Program-made: the position numbers and the translations under genes | Notes under the pieces: generated by a model | Told to the model about the DNA's origin: nothing | What the model saw: only the letters and a program-made list of their open reading frames with translations | The model's database searches: none | DNA from: Theobroma cacao | Taxonomy: Eukaryota > Streptophyta > Magnoliopsida > Malvales > Malvaceae | Reading direction: 5' to 3' | DNA: 64,000 nt | Assembly: GCF_000208745.1 (NCBI RefSeq) | Contig: NC_030852.1 | Location: 28,313,893-28,377,892, forward strand | Shown: positions 36,661-50,131 of the stretch, piece after piece | How the letters are laid out: each line of letters starts with the position of its first letter | Position numbering within the stretch: the stretch's first letter is position 1

Positions 36661-37634
36661 TTATATTTTTTTTATATTCGATAAATATTGTATAAATGAA
36701 AATGAACCTTTTTTATTTTAATACGGGGAAAAAGAAAGGGAAACAAACAACGCCAACGGACGCCGCCAAACCGTGTAAGCCGTTAAAATTAAAAATTAAA
36801 ACAAAAAAAAAATTTGAAAGGAAGGGAAACGGAAAACCTCTTTAGGTCTTTCACCAAACTCTGGGTCGGGGTGGGTAATGTTCCTCTACGGCACAGTTTA
36901 GTTAATAAAGTACGACCCTAAATGCTGGCAGTTGCACACCTATGCTGTCGAGGGGTATATTGGGGAGTTCGTCGTTATTCCAATCATTGACCTGATTACT
37001 ATGACGGAATGGTTTGATAAATGGAGGAAAGGAGGTCAGACACGTGGCAGTTTGGAAGGAACGGACGAACGGCGAAAAAGATTAAAAAAGAACCGGTGAT
37101 GGTTCACTGTCGGAAACCCGCCACACGCCTCCCCTTATTTTGGTAACTTTATACACGTGTGGCACTTTTCCTTGATTTACTATGAGTAATTTGTACTTAC
37201 TGCTACTAATTAGGGATATTACAGATCTTTCAGGCCCTAATAAGCCATGCAAAGATTCATTGGCATTCCATACTTCAAAAATATCTCAACGGGTATTTTT
37301 TTTTGTTGTAATAATAATTGTTAAAGCAACTGTTTTGTAGTAATTTTTTTGTTTTCTCTTTTTGTTTATTTTGTAAAAAAAATAAAAACTACAAGGAAAA
37401 ATATAAATAAATAACAAAATATTCAACTAAACGGAATCATAGTGTTTACTATCTCTCTATTTAAGATAATTAAGCTTGAATTTTTTATGATAATGTGCAC
37501 CACAAAATTATTTTACTTTATAATTGGGAAATGGGAAAAGAAAAGGAAAAAGGGACTTGTGCTACCATAGCATTAGAAATGAAAATTTACCCAAAATAGA
37601 AAAGGCAGCCCNTATCTATATATATATATATTAT

Positions 37635-37680
<46 letters not shown>

Positions 37681-38758
37681 GTTTATGAATATATGATTTA
37701 TAAAATAAAAGAAAATTAATTTTGAGTTTATGACAAATAATATATGATTTATAAAATAAAAGAAAACTAATTTTCATTACATAATTCAATATCATATCTA
37801 AAGAAAATTCTATGCTACATTAATTAGATGTCTAGCCAAATAATTAAAGATGCAAAAATTATATTTACATCAAAGACAATGAACATTTCGCCTTCAATGT
37901 TGTACTTTGTTATGATTGGCAGGATAACTATAAAACGTGCTAAAGGAATAGGGAAGAAATTGTGTTTATAATAATTAATTAAAAGGTAATAGTATATATT
38001 TAGTAGTGATAAAAAGGGGGATATCCCGTTTATGTAACGGGAATGATCAAGAGGGGCCGACCTATCAGCTGTGGAATCATAGGGAGAAGCATAAAGATAA
38101 AGGATGGTTGTAGTCACAGATACAACATTGGATTAAAATTCCGAAACTAATAATTCCATTCATGGGATGGCTGCTTAATTGACCAATCCCTGTCAATACA
38201 TGCATGGCGGTGGTATGTAACAAACAATGCTTGTTCAAACACTCGTCTCCATTAATTAATTTATTGAATTTGTTCCTAGAACAAAAAATTAACTTACTAC
38301 CAGCTCCTTTTGTCCCCTTCTCCCTTGCTTTAAGCTTCAACTCATGACTATATTATTTTTATATAATGATGATAGCACAAGGTACCTCATGTCATTTAGT
38401 AGGATGGAAGAGTATCAGAAGTATTTTTTTTTTTCTTCTTTTTTGTTTCAGTTTGAGCACAACAGAATAAAGCTCGACCTCATGGAAGTCTCCGTTATAG
38501 AATTAAGGGCATATATATTGCCTAAAAGGCGAAATAATAGAATTGTACCGTAAATTGTAAAGGAAAAAACAGAAAAGAGAAAAGAAGAAAGATTCAAAGT
38601 AGCTTTCATATCAGGGGGTTGCCTTGCCATTTGCTATCGGAATAGCAAAATTTCACCAAAACATTTGTCTTCCTCCTCGCACAGAAAAAATCTATTAACA
38701 AGCCTCTCACGGTTAAAAAATACCCAAAAAAATGTTGTAAAATTATTTTGTGTCACAA
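36661..38758. other. AT-rich intergenic DNA
   Basis: Contains a long degenerate (AT)n tract at 37613-37678, with N at 37612. Next to it is a ~51 bp tandem duplication (about 37687-37775) built on ATATGATTTATAAAATAAAA. An ACACGTG motif lies at ~37155. No gene seen. Confidence 0.5.
37612..37678. repeat. Degenerate (AT)n microsatellite next to an ambiguous base
   Basis: Nearly pure alternating A/T with a few phase breaks, beside N at 37612. The assembly is likely inexact here. Confidence 0.85.
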
Positions 38759-38972
38759 GGTGTGACGATCATATTATGCGAATATTCTAAGTACGGGATA
38801 GATGTGCGATGGATTAATAGTCGTTAGATGTTCCTGCGTCAAATCTGGGCCATTGATAACTCGGTGACCACAACTTTCTTGTCGAGTTATCAGTGGTTGA
38901 GATTTAACTCGGAAAGATCTAGTGGCTGTCAGTTCATAGCGCATCTGTCTTACACCTAAAACTGTCGCACTA
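38759..38972. mobile_element. 214 bp foldback element (MITE-like) with ~95 bp imperfect arms
   Basis: The two halves are inverted copies. The inner arms CCATTGATAACTCG (38850-38863) and CGAGTTATCAGTGG (38883-38896) differ at one position. Outward, TCAAATCTGG pairs with the complement of TTGAGATTTAA. Further out, GATAGATGTGCGATGG pairs with the complement of TTCATAGCGCATCTGTC, and the ends GGTGTGACGAT and TAGTGCGACAGT also match. The loop is about 19 bases. There is no coding content. Best read as a foldback MITE whose transcript could form a long hairpin. I could not see a target duplication. Confidence 0.72.
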
Positions 38973-39140
38973 GAGTTTCCCCCAATGATGGGTGCAATTT
39001 ATCGGGTTTACCAAAAATCTAGGGTCCCCCTGCCCCTGCAAAATTTCTTTTACGCTTTTGATTTTTCTTTTGCCGCTTACTCTTTTCTTTCTTTCCTATG
39101 AGGTCAGGTCTGACTTTGTCGTCAGCCACCGACACTCCCC

Positions 39141-39180
39141 ACACGTGTGAACGGACAAGAGTGGGAATGCACACGTGGCG
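39141..39180. promoter_or_regulatory. Pair of ACGT-core (G-box/ABRE) motifs in a GC-richer island
   Basis: ACACGTGTGA at 39141 and ACACGTGGCG at 39171 lie 30 bp apart in a GC-richer island (39000-39340) without a recognisable gene. The second is a standard ABRE core. Function inferred from motifs only. Confidence 0.4.
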
Positions 39181-39359
39181 CTTTCCAGGCCGTTCAGAAA
39201 GTCCTTCCCAAGTGGTAAAACTTGTGCGTATGGGAAAAATATTCTGGTGCATGCGTAGGTTGGATCGGGACGGTGCAACCCACTGTTCAAGACGCCGGTT
39301 GTTGTTGTTTTGTGTTCTATGGGTTTGTCCAAACTTGAAAGGATATTTATAATAATGGC

Positions 39360-42300
39360 AGTTTTCTAAGTGTTTGTTTCTTTTTTTGGGATAATTAAAA
39401 ATAAAATGATATTATCATTAAAGTTTTGATAAAAAAATGTTAGAAATTTAATTTAAGTAATAATGGGGTATTGGGGCATGTTTGATTGGGGACAGGATAC
39501 CGACCCAAGGGTATTTAAAAATAGGGTCATGGGAAGGGAGAATGCTTTTGTTCCCAATGGTTTCCTAATATTTCTGTGGGACTTTGGCCTATGTAGCACG
39601 TGATAACGTAACAGTACCCCATTGTATATTTACTTATAGGTAATTGTCTAATTTCTAATAATGCATTCAAAAATGAAAAGAAATCTTTCCAAATATATGT
39701 TTTACTACTTAGTTATAGCAAAGCATAATCTAATGCTTTATTGCCATTGTATTACCTTTTAGTCTGGACCTCTCGTTGTAACAAATATTGATATTGTTAC
39801 AATTAACTTAAAATTTAATTAAAAATGAGAAAAAAATTAATTACACTATTTATTCTCATGTCGCATCTTTATTTACATTCATTGTTCATTCTGTCTTTTG
39901 TGCACTTAGTATTTTAGACGACGTAGAGGTGTCTGAATTAATGAATCTTCTTGTCTTCCTAATTGTTATGACAAAACAGTTTAACTTCACCTTTCGATAT
40001 GTATCTAAACCACCATTAACCATCATTATCAAGTCATTAATCTCAAAATTTTTAAGTCTTAATCAACCCCATGCCCATAGAATTATTACCATATTTTGCT
40101 TCTTCACACTACATTTCTGAACAAAAACAATCCAATTCAACTCAATTATAATTACCCTTGTTAACATGACTTAAGACGTAAAATTGAATTTCCTTTTTTC
40201 CTTTTAAGACTTCTTTGATATTCACGAAAAAGAAAAAAGAAAGTTTCTACGTTAATGTGGTTTTGTTGTTTTGAGATATGAGGTGAGTGATCGAGTTTAA
40301 AAGAAAAAACAAAGGAAGAAGAATGAGAGATCATGTTTGAAAGAAGAAAAGCAAAGGAAGAGGTAGAGGTGATGGGCGAGAGAGAAATAAATTTGAGTTT
40401 ATTTTTTATGTAATTAAAATTTAAGGAAATTATCATTATTTATTATCAAGTTTTTTTATTTTTTTTATATAATGAAATGGTCCTTTATGATGACTTGAGT
40501 GTATAGAAGCTATAAATTACCAATGTATCAAATATAAATTTTTGTTTCCAGTCAATAATAAAATTTGAAATTCATGGTTGATAAAGAAATCTAAAAGGTA
40601 AAGAGGTATGGTAAAATATCAATAAGAAATTAATTCAATAAATTACATTCTTTCGTTCCAATAATAAAAGATTTTAAATTCTAATATCAATAGTATCTGG
40701 TTGATGCTATATAGAAGGAAGGAAGGCAATGTCTACAATAAAATGAGTGAAAAAAACAGTACATTTATGTTGTTATCTTGAGATCGAAATAACCTATTTG
40801 TTGCCGGATATAATTTATTAAAAAAGAAAGGGTAAGGTAAGGCAGTGCAATCCCTTTGGTGGGTAGAGGATTTGTTGGGAGGTATCCTGTTGAGGTGACA
40901 TTTGGTATTTACCTTTGAACATACATCTGGTCGCAATGGCTGGCTGGTTGCCGTCTCTTTGTATGATCATCATCATCAACAGTTTTTATAAGAGCATCAG
41001 CGCATCACAGCCGTTCAATCTTGTCAATGGCCCCCCACACAGGCTTCCAAAAAGCAAGCTATTGTGATCCCGCAGTGGGCATGGCATGTCTTGTAATCCG
41101 ACATTGCAATCATTTAATATTTTTTTCCCTTTATTTATTTTTTTAAATTTGGGATTTGGGTTTCCTCACGGAACTCTCTTATATTAAAAGAAAGGGTCGG
41201 AGACATATATAAATATAAATATAAATATGTATGTATATATATTTATTTACATGTCCATTAAGCAATATTAGACATAATGCTTTTCAGTATTACTTTTAAG
41301 GGAAAAGCAATTTTCAGATGTTTTATCGTAATTTTGCATTACTTTTATTAGATATGGATTACGATGGATTACTCGATTTCATGTTATTTCCAAGCAAGCG
41401 CCAAAGAATAAATATATCGGGGGGTGGTAGAAGGTCTCTTTATAATATCTTATTTTTAATTAATTTTGAAAATGAAAATCTAACCACTAATCAAATGATA
41501 AAGAAAGTAGGAAAATTCAAAGACAATTATCAAGAAAACTACTTGGATGCTACATATATACAATGGATCGGTATCTGCACCAATGTGACTTAACAAACAT
41601 TGACAATATTCAGTCAATCATCATCATCATCATAATAATAATAATTAATTAATTATTATTATCATTATTATTATAGTACTTATTATAATAGTATATTGCA
41701 CATATCTTTATTTGTGATACCACAAGATTTTTAATACCATATATACTCTACTTCAGCTATTTACATTTTGTTGGGAGAGTTGAGTGGAGAGCAAGCTTTT
41801 ATTTTTCATTTCTAAGGGGAAAAAAAGGTAAACTAGTAATAATATAATTTTTTTTGGGCTTCTTTTGAGAACTTTTTGGGTTTAATTATGGTTGAATTGT
41901 ACAATAATAAAAAGGTGGCTGAAATGGGAACGTACATAAGCTTTTAAGGGAAATTAACGTTGGTTGGGACCTAAAATAACTTGAGAATCATGAATAAAAT
42001 AGTAAAAACCAAGCAGTAGCATACATATATGTGTACTGTTAGGAGAAGGAAAATCAGTGATAATGTCAAATGATATGTCACGGCATAGAGAAGGCCATTG
42101 AAAAAGATGGGACGCTAGGCCATGCTTTTACAAAGAGAAAGAGGCAAGGAAGCAGGAAGGGAGGGGTACCATGGCTCACAAGCAACACACGCTGTTCACT
42201 ATTTAGTGACAAACCAGCAGCACACATTATTTGTCTTTCAAGTCAACCAAAAAAAAAAAGGAGGAGAAGAAAACAATCAATCTCATCTGATCTGATGCAT

Positions 42301-42490
42301 GCGGTCCATTTTATCTGCAATTTGACATAATTTCTGCTTGATTTTGACGTTGCCCAACTTGCATGTCATCAAACTATATACTGCTGCTCCTCCCATCTTC
42401 TAATTGATAACAGCTCATAAATTATATATATGTATATATAATATATTACTATATTATATATATGAAATTAAANAATAACTGCATGTATAA

Positions 42491-42539
<49 letters not shown>

Positions 42540-44386
42540 TTAATGATAATCATGGAAGGCATAACATATGACATCCACGGTGGAATATATACTATTTAAC
42601 AAGATTATCAAATTAATATATATTTTTTGGAAGAAATAAATTAGTATATTTAGTTAAATAAACATCATCATAAAAATGTACAAATCCATATGTGAATCGA
42701 TGTTGAATATGATTAACACTTAGTTAATCATAATTAAATCTACACTGAGTTGGGTTATTTGAGATGAATACAATTGGATTTAAATAGGTATGTTGACATT
42801 AATTATTATATTAATATAACCTTGCTCAATGTCTTTTCTTTTCTTTTTTTTTTTTAAACAAAAGCATATTGCCATGTCTGCAAGTGTAAGGGCAGGGCAG
42901 ACTTAGTTTTCATTTTCTATGTATATATATATTGGGCAAAAAGTGTGGAGGTGCAAGGCTAAGATGAAGGTAATGATGGTGGTAAAATATGGTGCTTGGG
43001 ATGAAACTATAATTGGGTTTGCTCTCTTCTTCTAAAGGGTTTGTCCATTGAAGGCCTATCATTGCTTTTGCTCCTCGCCTTATGCATATAGATTGCCTCA
43101 TTTAATTATTGTTCTGACTAACCAAACAAGCCACGTGGCTTACAGCTCATCATCATTTGACAATTCTTTCTCGCTAATCAACGGTGGGATCCTTAAGTCC
43201 CTACCTTTATCTCTATCAAGTTAATATATCCCTGCCGTTGACTCTGCAAAGTTCCTTATGTATATGTTTCTATGGGAGTCTTGAGGTTTCCATGTGTCTA
43301 ATAATTCTACTACCTCATTACTCTTTTCTTTTTCGCATAAAAGACTTAAGGTATGATTAAGAAGAAGATTTTGTCTGTTAATCAATGACTTTGTAAAGTT
43401 TGTTATTACGACGCTGCAAATAAAAGCTATGAAAATCCATTGGTCTTTCAAAAAGTGGATTTGCTTTATGGAGTTCTTGAGGTACGAAGCAAATGTGAGT
43501 ATGTAAGTTGGAAATCATTAGCAATCAATCAATTGTCTGCAGAGTCATGACCTAGTTTGGAATAAATATATATATATATATAATCAATTATCAGCCTGAT
43601 TACGGAACGAAGCAAAAATTTTGAAGTGTCACACATCTATAATGGTAAAGTCTACTTCCCGTCATCATTTTTGCAAGCAAACCTCCGGCCGGTTTGGTGA
43701 GAAATTATGTATTTTGAAAGCACGAAGAATGGCGTCATTTAGGCTATCAATCTCAATATATATTTTTCAATCATACATAATGGTCCTTTGATCATTGATT
43801 TTACGTCTTTCAAGTTATTTACCCATTTGGAATGAGAGGTTTATTTCTTCTCAACAACAATGTCCCCACCTGTCTCAGTAAAAAAAATTCTTGCTAAAAG
43901 GGTATCATCATAAAGTTTTACACATTTGGATGAGGCATTCGATTGTATAGTCCGCTTCCATGTTTAATTTTCATCTTCAAATATACATATAAACGACATG
44001 GATCATAATTAATCTACACTGCACGTATTAAGTGGAAGAGACAACTTTAGATTTGGTGGCACATCAATTCAATATCCATTTATTGATAAATCACAAAGCA
44101 ACAGTCAAAATTTTATGTCTCCACCCAATAACATGATTTTAAATAACTTAAACGGAAAAAAAAAAATTAATAAAGTAGTGCTAAGCATTCTCCCATCTTA
44201 GCTGCCCAATTCTCCAATTGCACGTGCCACAACGGACGTGAATGTCGCCGTCAGAGAATTTATCTCCGAACCAGGCCTATCAAAACCCACACAAACCTTA
44301 TCCCAGTAACAAAAGTATGCGTTCTGTGTTAGTAGAGAGGGTTTTAGACAAAGAAGCTTTACCGTTATCAGCGAAAGAACTGAACC
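39360..44386. other. AT-rich intergenic DNA upstream of CRR1
   Basis: Holds mixed (ATC)n/(ATA)n repeats at 41612-41680, an ambiguous base at 42473 beside a long (AT)n run to 42535, and another (AT)n near 43567-43582. The last 200 bases are likely CRR1 promoter and leader. Short open frames here have no recognisable domain. Confidence 0.5.
42474..42535. repeat. (AT)n microsatellite
   Basis: Alternating A/T from about 42492 to 42534, close to N at 42473. Confidence 0.85.
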
Positions 44387-46781
44387 ATGGCGGCCCTGAG
44401 CTGCCATTTTCATTGTGCTATCCAACAACTTCCTCGCAATGCCAGAGTTAGACCTTCCTTCACTTGCTCAGTGCGACCTTCTCAAAACAATATTAAGGTA
44501 ATGGTTCACAACCTCATTCAAAACTCGTCTGCTCAAAACAGCTCATGTAGAAACTTCTTTCTTCCTCATGTGGGGAACAGGTTGTTGTAAATGGAGCAGC
44601 AAAGGAAATAGGACGGGCTGCAGTAGTTGCTGTGACGAAAGCTAGAGGAATGGAGGTTGCGGGGGCGGTGGATTCCTATTTTATAGGAGAAGATATAGGA
44701 AAGGTTTAAACTTATTCATTCCTTTCTTGCTCCATGCACTTTTATCCCTCAATAGTCTCTTGCCTATATATTCAACTTGAAATGGTTTCATTCTCTAAAT
44801 CAGGTGTGTGATATGGAAGAGCCTCTAGAAATCCCCATAATGAATGATCTCACTATGGTATTAGGTTCGATATCTCAGGTAACATTCTCATACCACTGTA
44901 ACCCTCATTTCATATACTAACCTTCATCAGTCCCTACCTTTTGATCTTCACTGGATTCTATCAGTCCAAAGAGACAGGCGTTGTTGTCGATTTTACTGAG
45001 CCTTCAGCAGTTTACGACAATGTGAAACAGGTTCGGCATCTAAATATATTCTTTTATCAGCCTACTTCTATAGACTCAGTGAATAAGCCACAATGAACCA
45101 TATTCTGTGTAACCACCAAAAACCTATTATTCCAAAAGTTATACTTGAATAAATGATCATAGTTTTTCTGATCCCATGCTCTATACTTCTCATAGGCAAC
45201 AGCATTTGGCCTGAAAAGTGTGGTTTATGTGCCTCGAATTAAGCTTGACACAATATCAGCATTATCTGCATTCTGTGAGAAAGCCAGCATGGTGAGGACA
45301 GGGTGAGATATATTTCAATGTCCAATAATTTCTAACAAACTTTATAGTGCTTTGAACAGTTGTGCTTATTATTATTAGACAATTTTTTATCTCTATCAAA
45401 TAACTTGTTGCAATTAGTTTCTAATGAAATATTTCAGGGTTGCCTAGTTGCACCAACTCTGTCCATAGGATCTATTCTCCTCCAGCAAGCTGCCATTTCA
45501 GCTTCCTTCCACTACAATAATGCAGAAATTGTCGAATCAAGAGCACATGCAACAGTAAGACATAAGTCCATATTAAAGTTTATATTTTTTGTAGATTTCA
45601 TTATAAATGTATGAGATGCAGTAGTAATAGAAGTTATCCAAACTTAAATGAAATAAACAAGCTTATAATAAATGTGTGATGCAATAAAGTATATATACAT
45701 AATCTTGAATGTATACTTTGATAACTATCTAAAGTACATAACTCCAAGATACCCATACCTTGTCGATAATCTGTTGAAGATGCTAAACTTGTCATTGATG
45801 ACAGGATCTTCCCTCACCAGATGCCGTCCAGATTGCCAACAACCTATCTAACCTTGGTCAGATCTACAACAGAGAAGACATTGCAACTGATGTTTTGGTA
45901 AGCATAGATGCAAAAAATGATGTTAGAGCAATTGTGGTGTCAAAATTAGAATTGGCCTTCTTGTTTCATCTTTTCCAATGTCGGTGCTGACAATTAGAAA
46001 GTAGGGAAAGACTTGTAGTATGGCGTTAAAGCTGAACAAATGAAGAAAAAGAAACCTTAAACTATAGTCATGATTTTTATCTTGTCAGATATAATTGATA
46101 TTTGGGCTAACTGCCATAAAGAGCTACTAAAAAAGCATAGGAAATTTCATCATATTTATTATCTGAGTTTGTCTGATTGGTTTCACACTAGTAGAACTAG
46201 AGAAATGGAGAAATGGAGAGAGATTTTCATTGATGAGATTGATGTCAAAAAAAAAATCAACAGAAGCACATAAACGTAAAACTTTCAATCCTGTTTTAGA
46301 ATTCAAGAATGATAAGGTGGCTCATTTTTCATTTCTTTCCCTCTTTGTAAGGCAAGGGGCCAATTACTGGGTGAAGATGGGGTGCGTGTTCATAGCATGG
46401 TCCTTCCTGGGCTTCCATCTAGTACAACAGTTTACTTCTCAGGCCCAGGAGAGGTATGCTCTCTGGAACAGTCTGTTCCTTGTTATTGATTTTATTAAGC
46501 AGCATTATCTAGGATAGTCTCCTCATTCCCACTCTAATCCACAAGTGCTGCCCTGCTGGCCACAGGTTTACACCATCAAACATGATATCACAGATGTGCA
46601 GTGCCTCATGCCAGGCCTGCTCTTGGCTATTAGAAAGGTTGTTCGACTCAAGGTAACTGATTGAAAAATACATATCATGTCTTTCTTCAAGCTTGTTCAG
46701 CATATCACAAAAGTAAACTTACAGATGTTGTCTTTACTAATTCGGCAGCATCTGGTGTATGGCCTGGAGAAATTTCTGTAG
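44387..46781 (+). CDS. CRR1: CRR1, dihydrodipicolinate reductase-like NDH assembly factor (chloroplast)
   Basis: Stromal protein needed to assemble the chloroplast NADH dehydrogenase-like complex. Ten exons: 44387-44497, 44581-44703, 44804-44878, 44965-45030, 45196-45291, 45438-45554, 45805-45897, 46352-46453, 46566-46652 and 46749-46781. Every intron falls between codons, and the product is 300 aa. A basic, Ser/Arg-rich transit peptide (~1-37) precedes a DapB-type nucleotide-binding half (VNGAAKEIGRAAVVAVTKAR) and a DapB C-terminal half. Where true reductases have the HH..K..SGT catalytic segment, this protein reads ESRAHATDLPSPDAV, so it should not catalyse lysine synthesis. This agrees with what is known of CRR1. 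It ends HLVYGLEKFL. The 3' end faces CCB2. Confidence 0.95.
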
Positions 46782-48485
46782 GATCCCATTATTCTTCATT
46801 TTTCCTTGGTGTATAAGTCAGATCTTGGAAAATCCAGTGGAGAATCATTTTCATCCTGCAGACCAATATTTTCAAAAAGAATAGATGTCATTCTTCCAGC
46901 AGAGACATCTACAGAGGAAGATTGCATTAAAATGGAGGAAAAGCAAAAATATTTATGCATTTACTTTTCTTTGAGACAAAATCGTTGTAATTTGATCAAA
47001 TATGTAAGAGACTTCAAAATTGAGGCATGAAAGCAGTTTAGTCAAGGTACCATATACAGCTATCACACCAATTTTCTCATATGCTCAGATCCATCTTACT
47101 GCTTTGAAGTCTAAGGACAAGAATAACAACATGACTTTTGTTCCTTCACCAAGTCATTTTACCTATTAAACAGCAATTTTAATTCCATAAATTAGCTTCA
47201 ACTAAAGAAACACCATAATTTTGAGAAAGCTATGTCCCTTCATAGATAAGGAACTATAATGCTCCACAATTGAAAGATTCAACATAAAATAATTTAATAT
47301 ACCTTTCTGGTAATGTATCCTTCATTTTTATAATCAGTTTTGTACCTTCTCCAGCCACCTTTATCGAGACATGACCCATACCTTGTACTAAAACCTCAGA
47401 AGAGATTAAGAACTGATTTTCTATTCTTGAATTAACTGTTTCTTTCAATTTCTTAAATTCATGAATGGTACGTTTACCTCTGTCAGGAATAAATAAGTAT
47501 CTTTGCCATCATAAACCTTAGCCCAACTTATCTTAAATTTCAGATTGCATACAGAAACCTGTAAACTTCAACCAATGAAACCGTCAAATATGGAGGGAAA
47601 AAAGGGGATATGACCGTTAGTTATGGAGTTAAAAACGATCTTAAGTTTCAAGCAAGAAAGTTCCATTGGCCCAATAACCATGTATTTACAATTCCAATAC
47701 CAAAGAGTATGCAAATTATTATTGCTTGTATCACCTTACCGATCAATACAACTTTATTGGATTCAATGATATTCATACAAATCCTTAAATGATGAGGATA
47801 CAACATATATTTCAGTTTCTTGCAAATGAAGCTTATATTTGCCACTTGACAATTTTTTAGGCTAGATAACATTGCTCCTAAATACACTGGAAAGGTCAAA
47901 GGACAGGAGCCTCTACATAAATACACAATTTGACAAGCTTTATTTCCATTTCTGCATAATCTGGCTCTTTTAGATGAATTATCAGTCCCTAGATGCAGAG
48001 GCTCCTGTATACGTAAGATTTACAGCTTAGAGAATGTAATAAAAGTGCCAAGTTCTTTGTCCTTCTGGCATTTGGTATATGGTTAGGATTCGTTCGATTA
48101 GAAGATACAGAACAAAATGAGAATTCTTTGCACTATGAAAAAATTTGATATCGCAATTAGTGAATGAAGACTCTTACTACATAAAAAGCCAGTAAATGTA
48201 TTGGTGACTAGGAGCCCACAAAAGCTTTAACTATCTAGGCAAAAGACATGCAGATAAAGATCAAAAAAGGTTAGCATTTTTTAAGGCATTAAACTTGCTA
48301 ATCATCAAGTCAAAATTGAAACACAAGTGCTAATACTATTTGTAAACAGAAAAGCTTGATCACCAAGACTAGACAGTAGCAAACAAACCCATGAGAAGTT
48401 GAAAACAGATTCACAAAGACAATGCGAAGTAAATTAAAGGAATGAAGGTAAGCCTCACATCCATTTTAAATATATACAAGTGTTC
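46782..48485. other. Interval between the convergent CRR1 and CCB2 genes
   Basis: The 3'UTRs of both genes must lie here. The rest is AT-rich with no recognisable gene. Short open frames on both strands lack family features. Confidence 0.5.
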
Positions 48486-50131
48486 TTAGTTCTTACTTCT
48501 AAGTTTGTTTGAAACTGCTCTTATCCAGGCTCTATCTTTATCGCTATATGCATATCTCATGCTCGAAGCCAGCAGGACAAAACCTTCAATGCTTCCCATC
48601 TCATTGTTGCTTAGGTTTGGGTCTAGTAGCACTGGTTGTACCAAGGCAGAACGGGTCCCCTGGGGAAGCATCTTCCAGAATTCAGCATCTGAATAAATCT
48701 TCACATTAGACCCAGACTGAACAGTTTACAGAACCATAACTGAAAAGGAAAATGTTGCTCTCATATATTAGCAAACATTCAAATTTTAGCACTCACGCAG
48801 ACACCATTTATTATTATAAGCTTTCTAGATTATGCCCTACTTCTATCAAACAAATGTTGACTTCAAAAAAAGGTAACTGCCAGGATCATAATACATTATT
48901 TTCCCATTCCATTATGTAAGCACCTGAAGATAGTTTGGAAGAAGGAGGGAACAACAGTTACAATGTTTAGGTCAGCCAATGGGACTTGAACCAGAGTCTA
49001 TACCATCAGCACCAACAGACTTTATCAGCAACCTTCCTAGTCTTGGTGGGTCCAATGAAACACGAAACCAGGCATAGCCACAAAAATCAACAATACAGTC
49101 CCTAGTCTTAAGACGTTCTTAGAAGCTAATTATTCATGACTTCAAATATCAGACCACCACGAAAGACTGTTTGCCTTTCAAAAACAAAAGCTAACAATAT
49201 TATTTACCTCCAGTTTGAGGAAAATAGAGGGTGTCCGTCAAATCAGACAGGCCAGTTTCTTCTATGTTACTTTTAAACCAATCCAGTACATTATCTTTTG
49301 GTACAACATCTGGCACATTCCAATATCCACGTACACATAATTCACCTCGAGCTAATATCAACTACAAAATTTGAGATAAATAAATCACCATAAACAAAAT
49401 TGTCAATAACTCAAAAGAAAAGCAGCTTTAAATTCCCGAGAGAGAGAGAGAGAGAGAATAGAGTAGTTTTATCATTGGGATTTTTACCACGGAGGTGGTG
49501 TTCGTATTTCGCAATAAAACATATGTTGCCCAAGCCAAATCTTCCTTCTGAGCAACCGACACATTTTGTGACATGACAAAGATTTGCTCAGCACCTTCTG
49601 GCAGAGTCGTTTGATCTATTGGAGTTGCACCCTATGCAACATGTTCCTACAAACTTTAACTCTAAACTTGATTTTAGAATTGAACATAAAATTTGAATAA
49701 AAATTATTACCTTGAGAAATTTACCAAGGTAAGGAAGTGTAACGGAAAATGCAGCCAATGAAATACCTAAAGCCTCCGATCTCTACACCAAAAAAAGAGA
49801 GAGAGAGAAATTCAAATCAAACAAATTTAAAATTGCAAAAAAGATGGAGAAGGCAAATTACCAGCTGCGCCGCGGTGACGGAGTCGGATCCAAACAAGTG
49901 GTTCAAAATGAGAAGGGAACCGAACCCGTACCCGATCCATCTAGGTAAATAGGATTCGTCCAATCCAGGTATACCCAGAGTGAATCTAAGAACAGAGAGA
50001 TTCAATCGTTGCTGGGGATTGTCCAACCGAGCGGAGATTGATGCGAATTTGGGGCGAAATCCGAGAGGGGTTTTCAACTGAAGTATCGGATTGAAATGGA
50101 GGGTTTTAGTCGTTAGTATCACCATTTTCAC
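48486..50131 (-). CDS. CCB2: CCB2, cofactor assembly of cytochrome b6f (complex C subunit B)
   Basis: Thylakoid membrane factor of the CCB pathway, which attaches haem c(i) covalently to cytochrome b6. In Arabidopsis it is HCF208/CCB2 (At5g52110). Five exons on the minus strand: 50131-49862, 49782-49711, 49631-49488, 49361-49208 and 48688-48486, giving 280 aa with all GT-AG borders. A transit peptide (~1-40) is followed by the signature LDESYLPRWIGYGFGSLLIL, then a second hydrophobic segment (LGISLAAFSVTLPYLGKFL, about 95-113). The soluble part contains EDLAWATYVLLRNT, GELCVRGYWNVPD, YAYSDKDRAWIRAV and a basic C-terminus. Upstream in-frame methionines are limited: M1 and M3 (MKM) are both possible starts. 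CRR1 lies tail to tail, 1.7 kb away, as in Arabidopsis. Confidence 0.95.

Noticed and set aside
38850..38896. Conserved microRNA precursor
   Set aside because: The hairpin arms match none of the conserved plant microRNA families I could check by eye; a MITE foldback is the simpler reading.
41318..41593. 91-codon open frame on the plus strand
   Set aside because: No family resemblance, AT-driven composition and no neighbouring exons.
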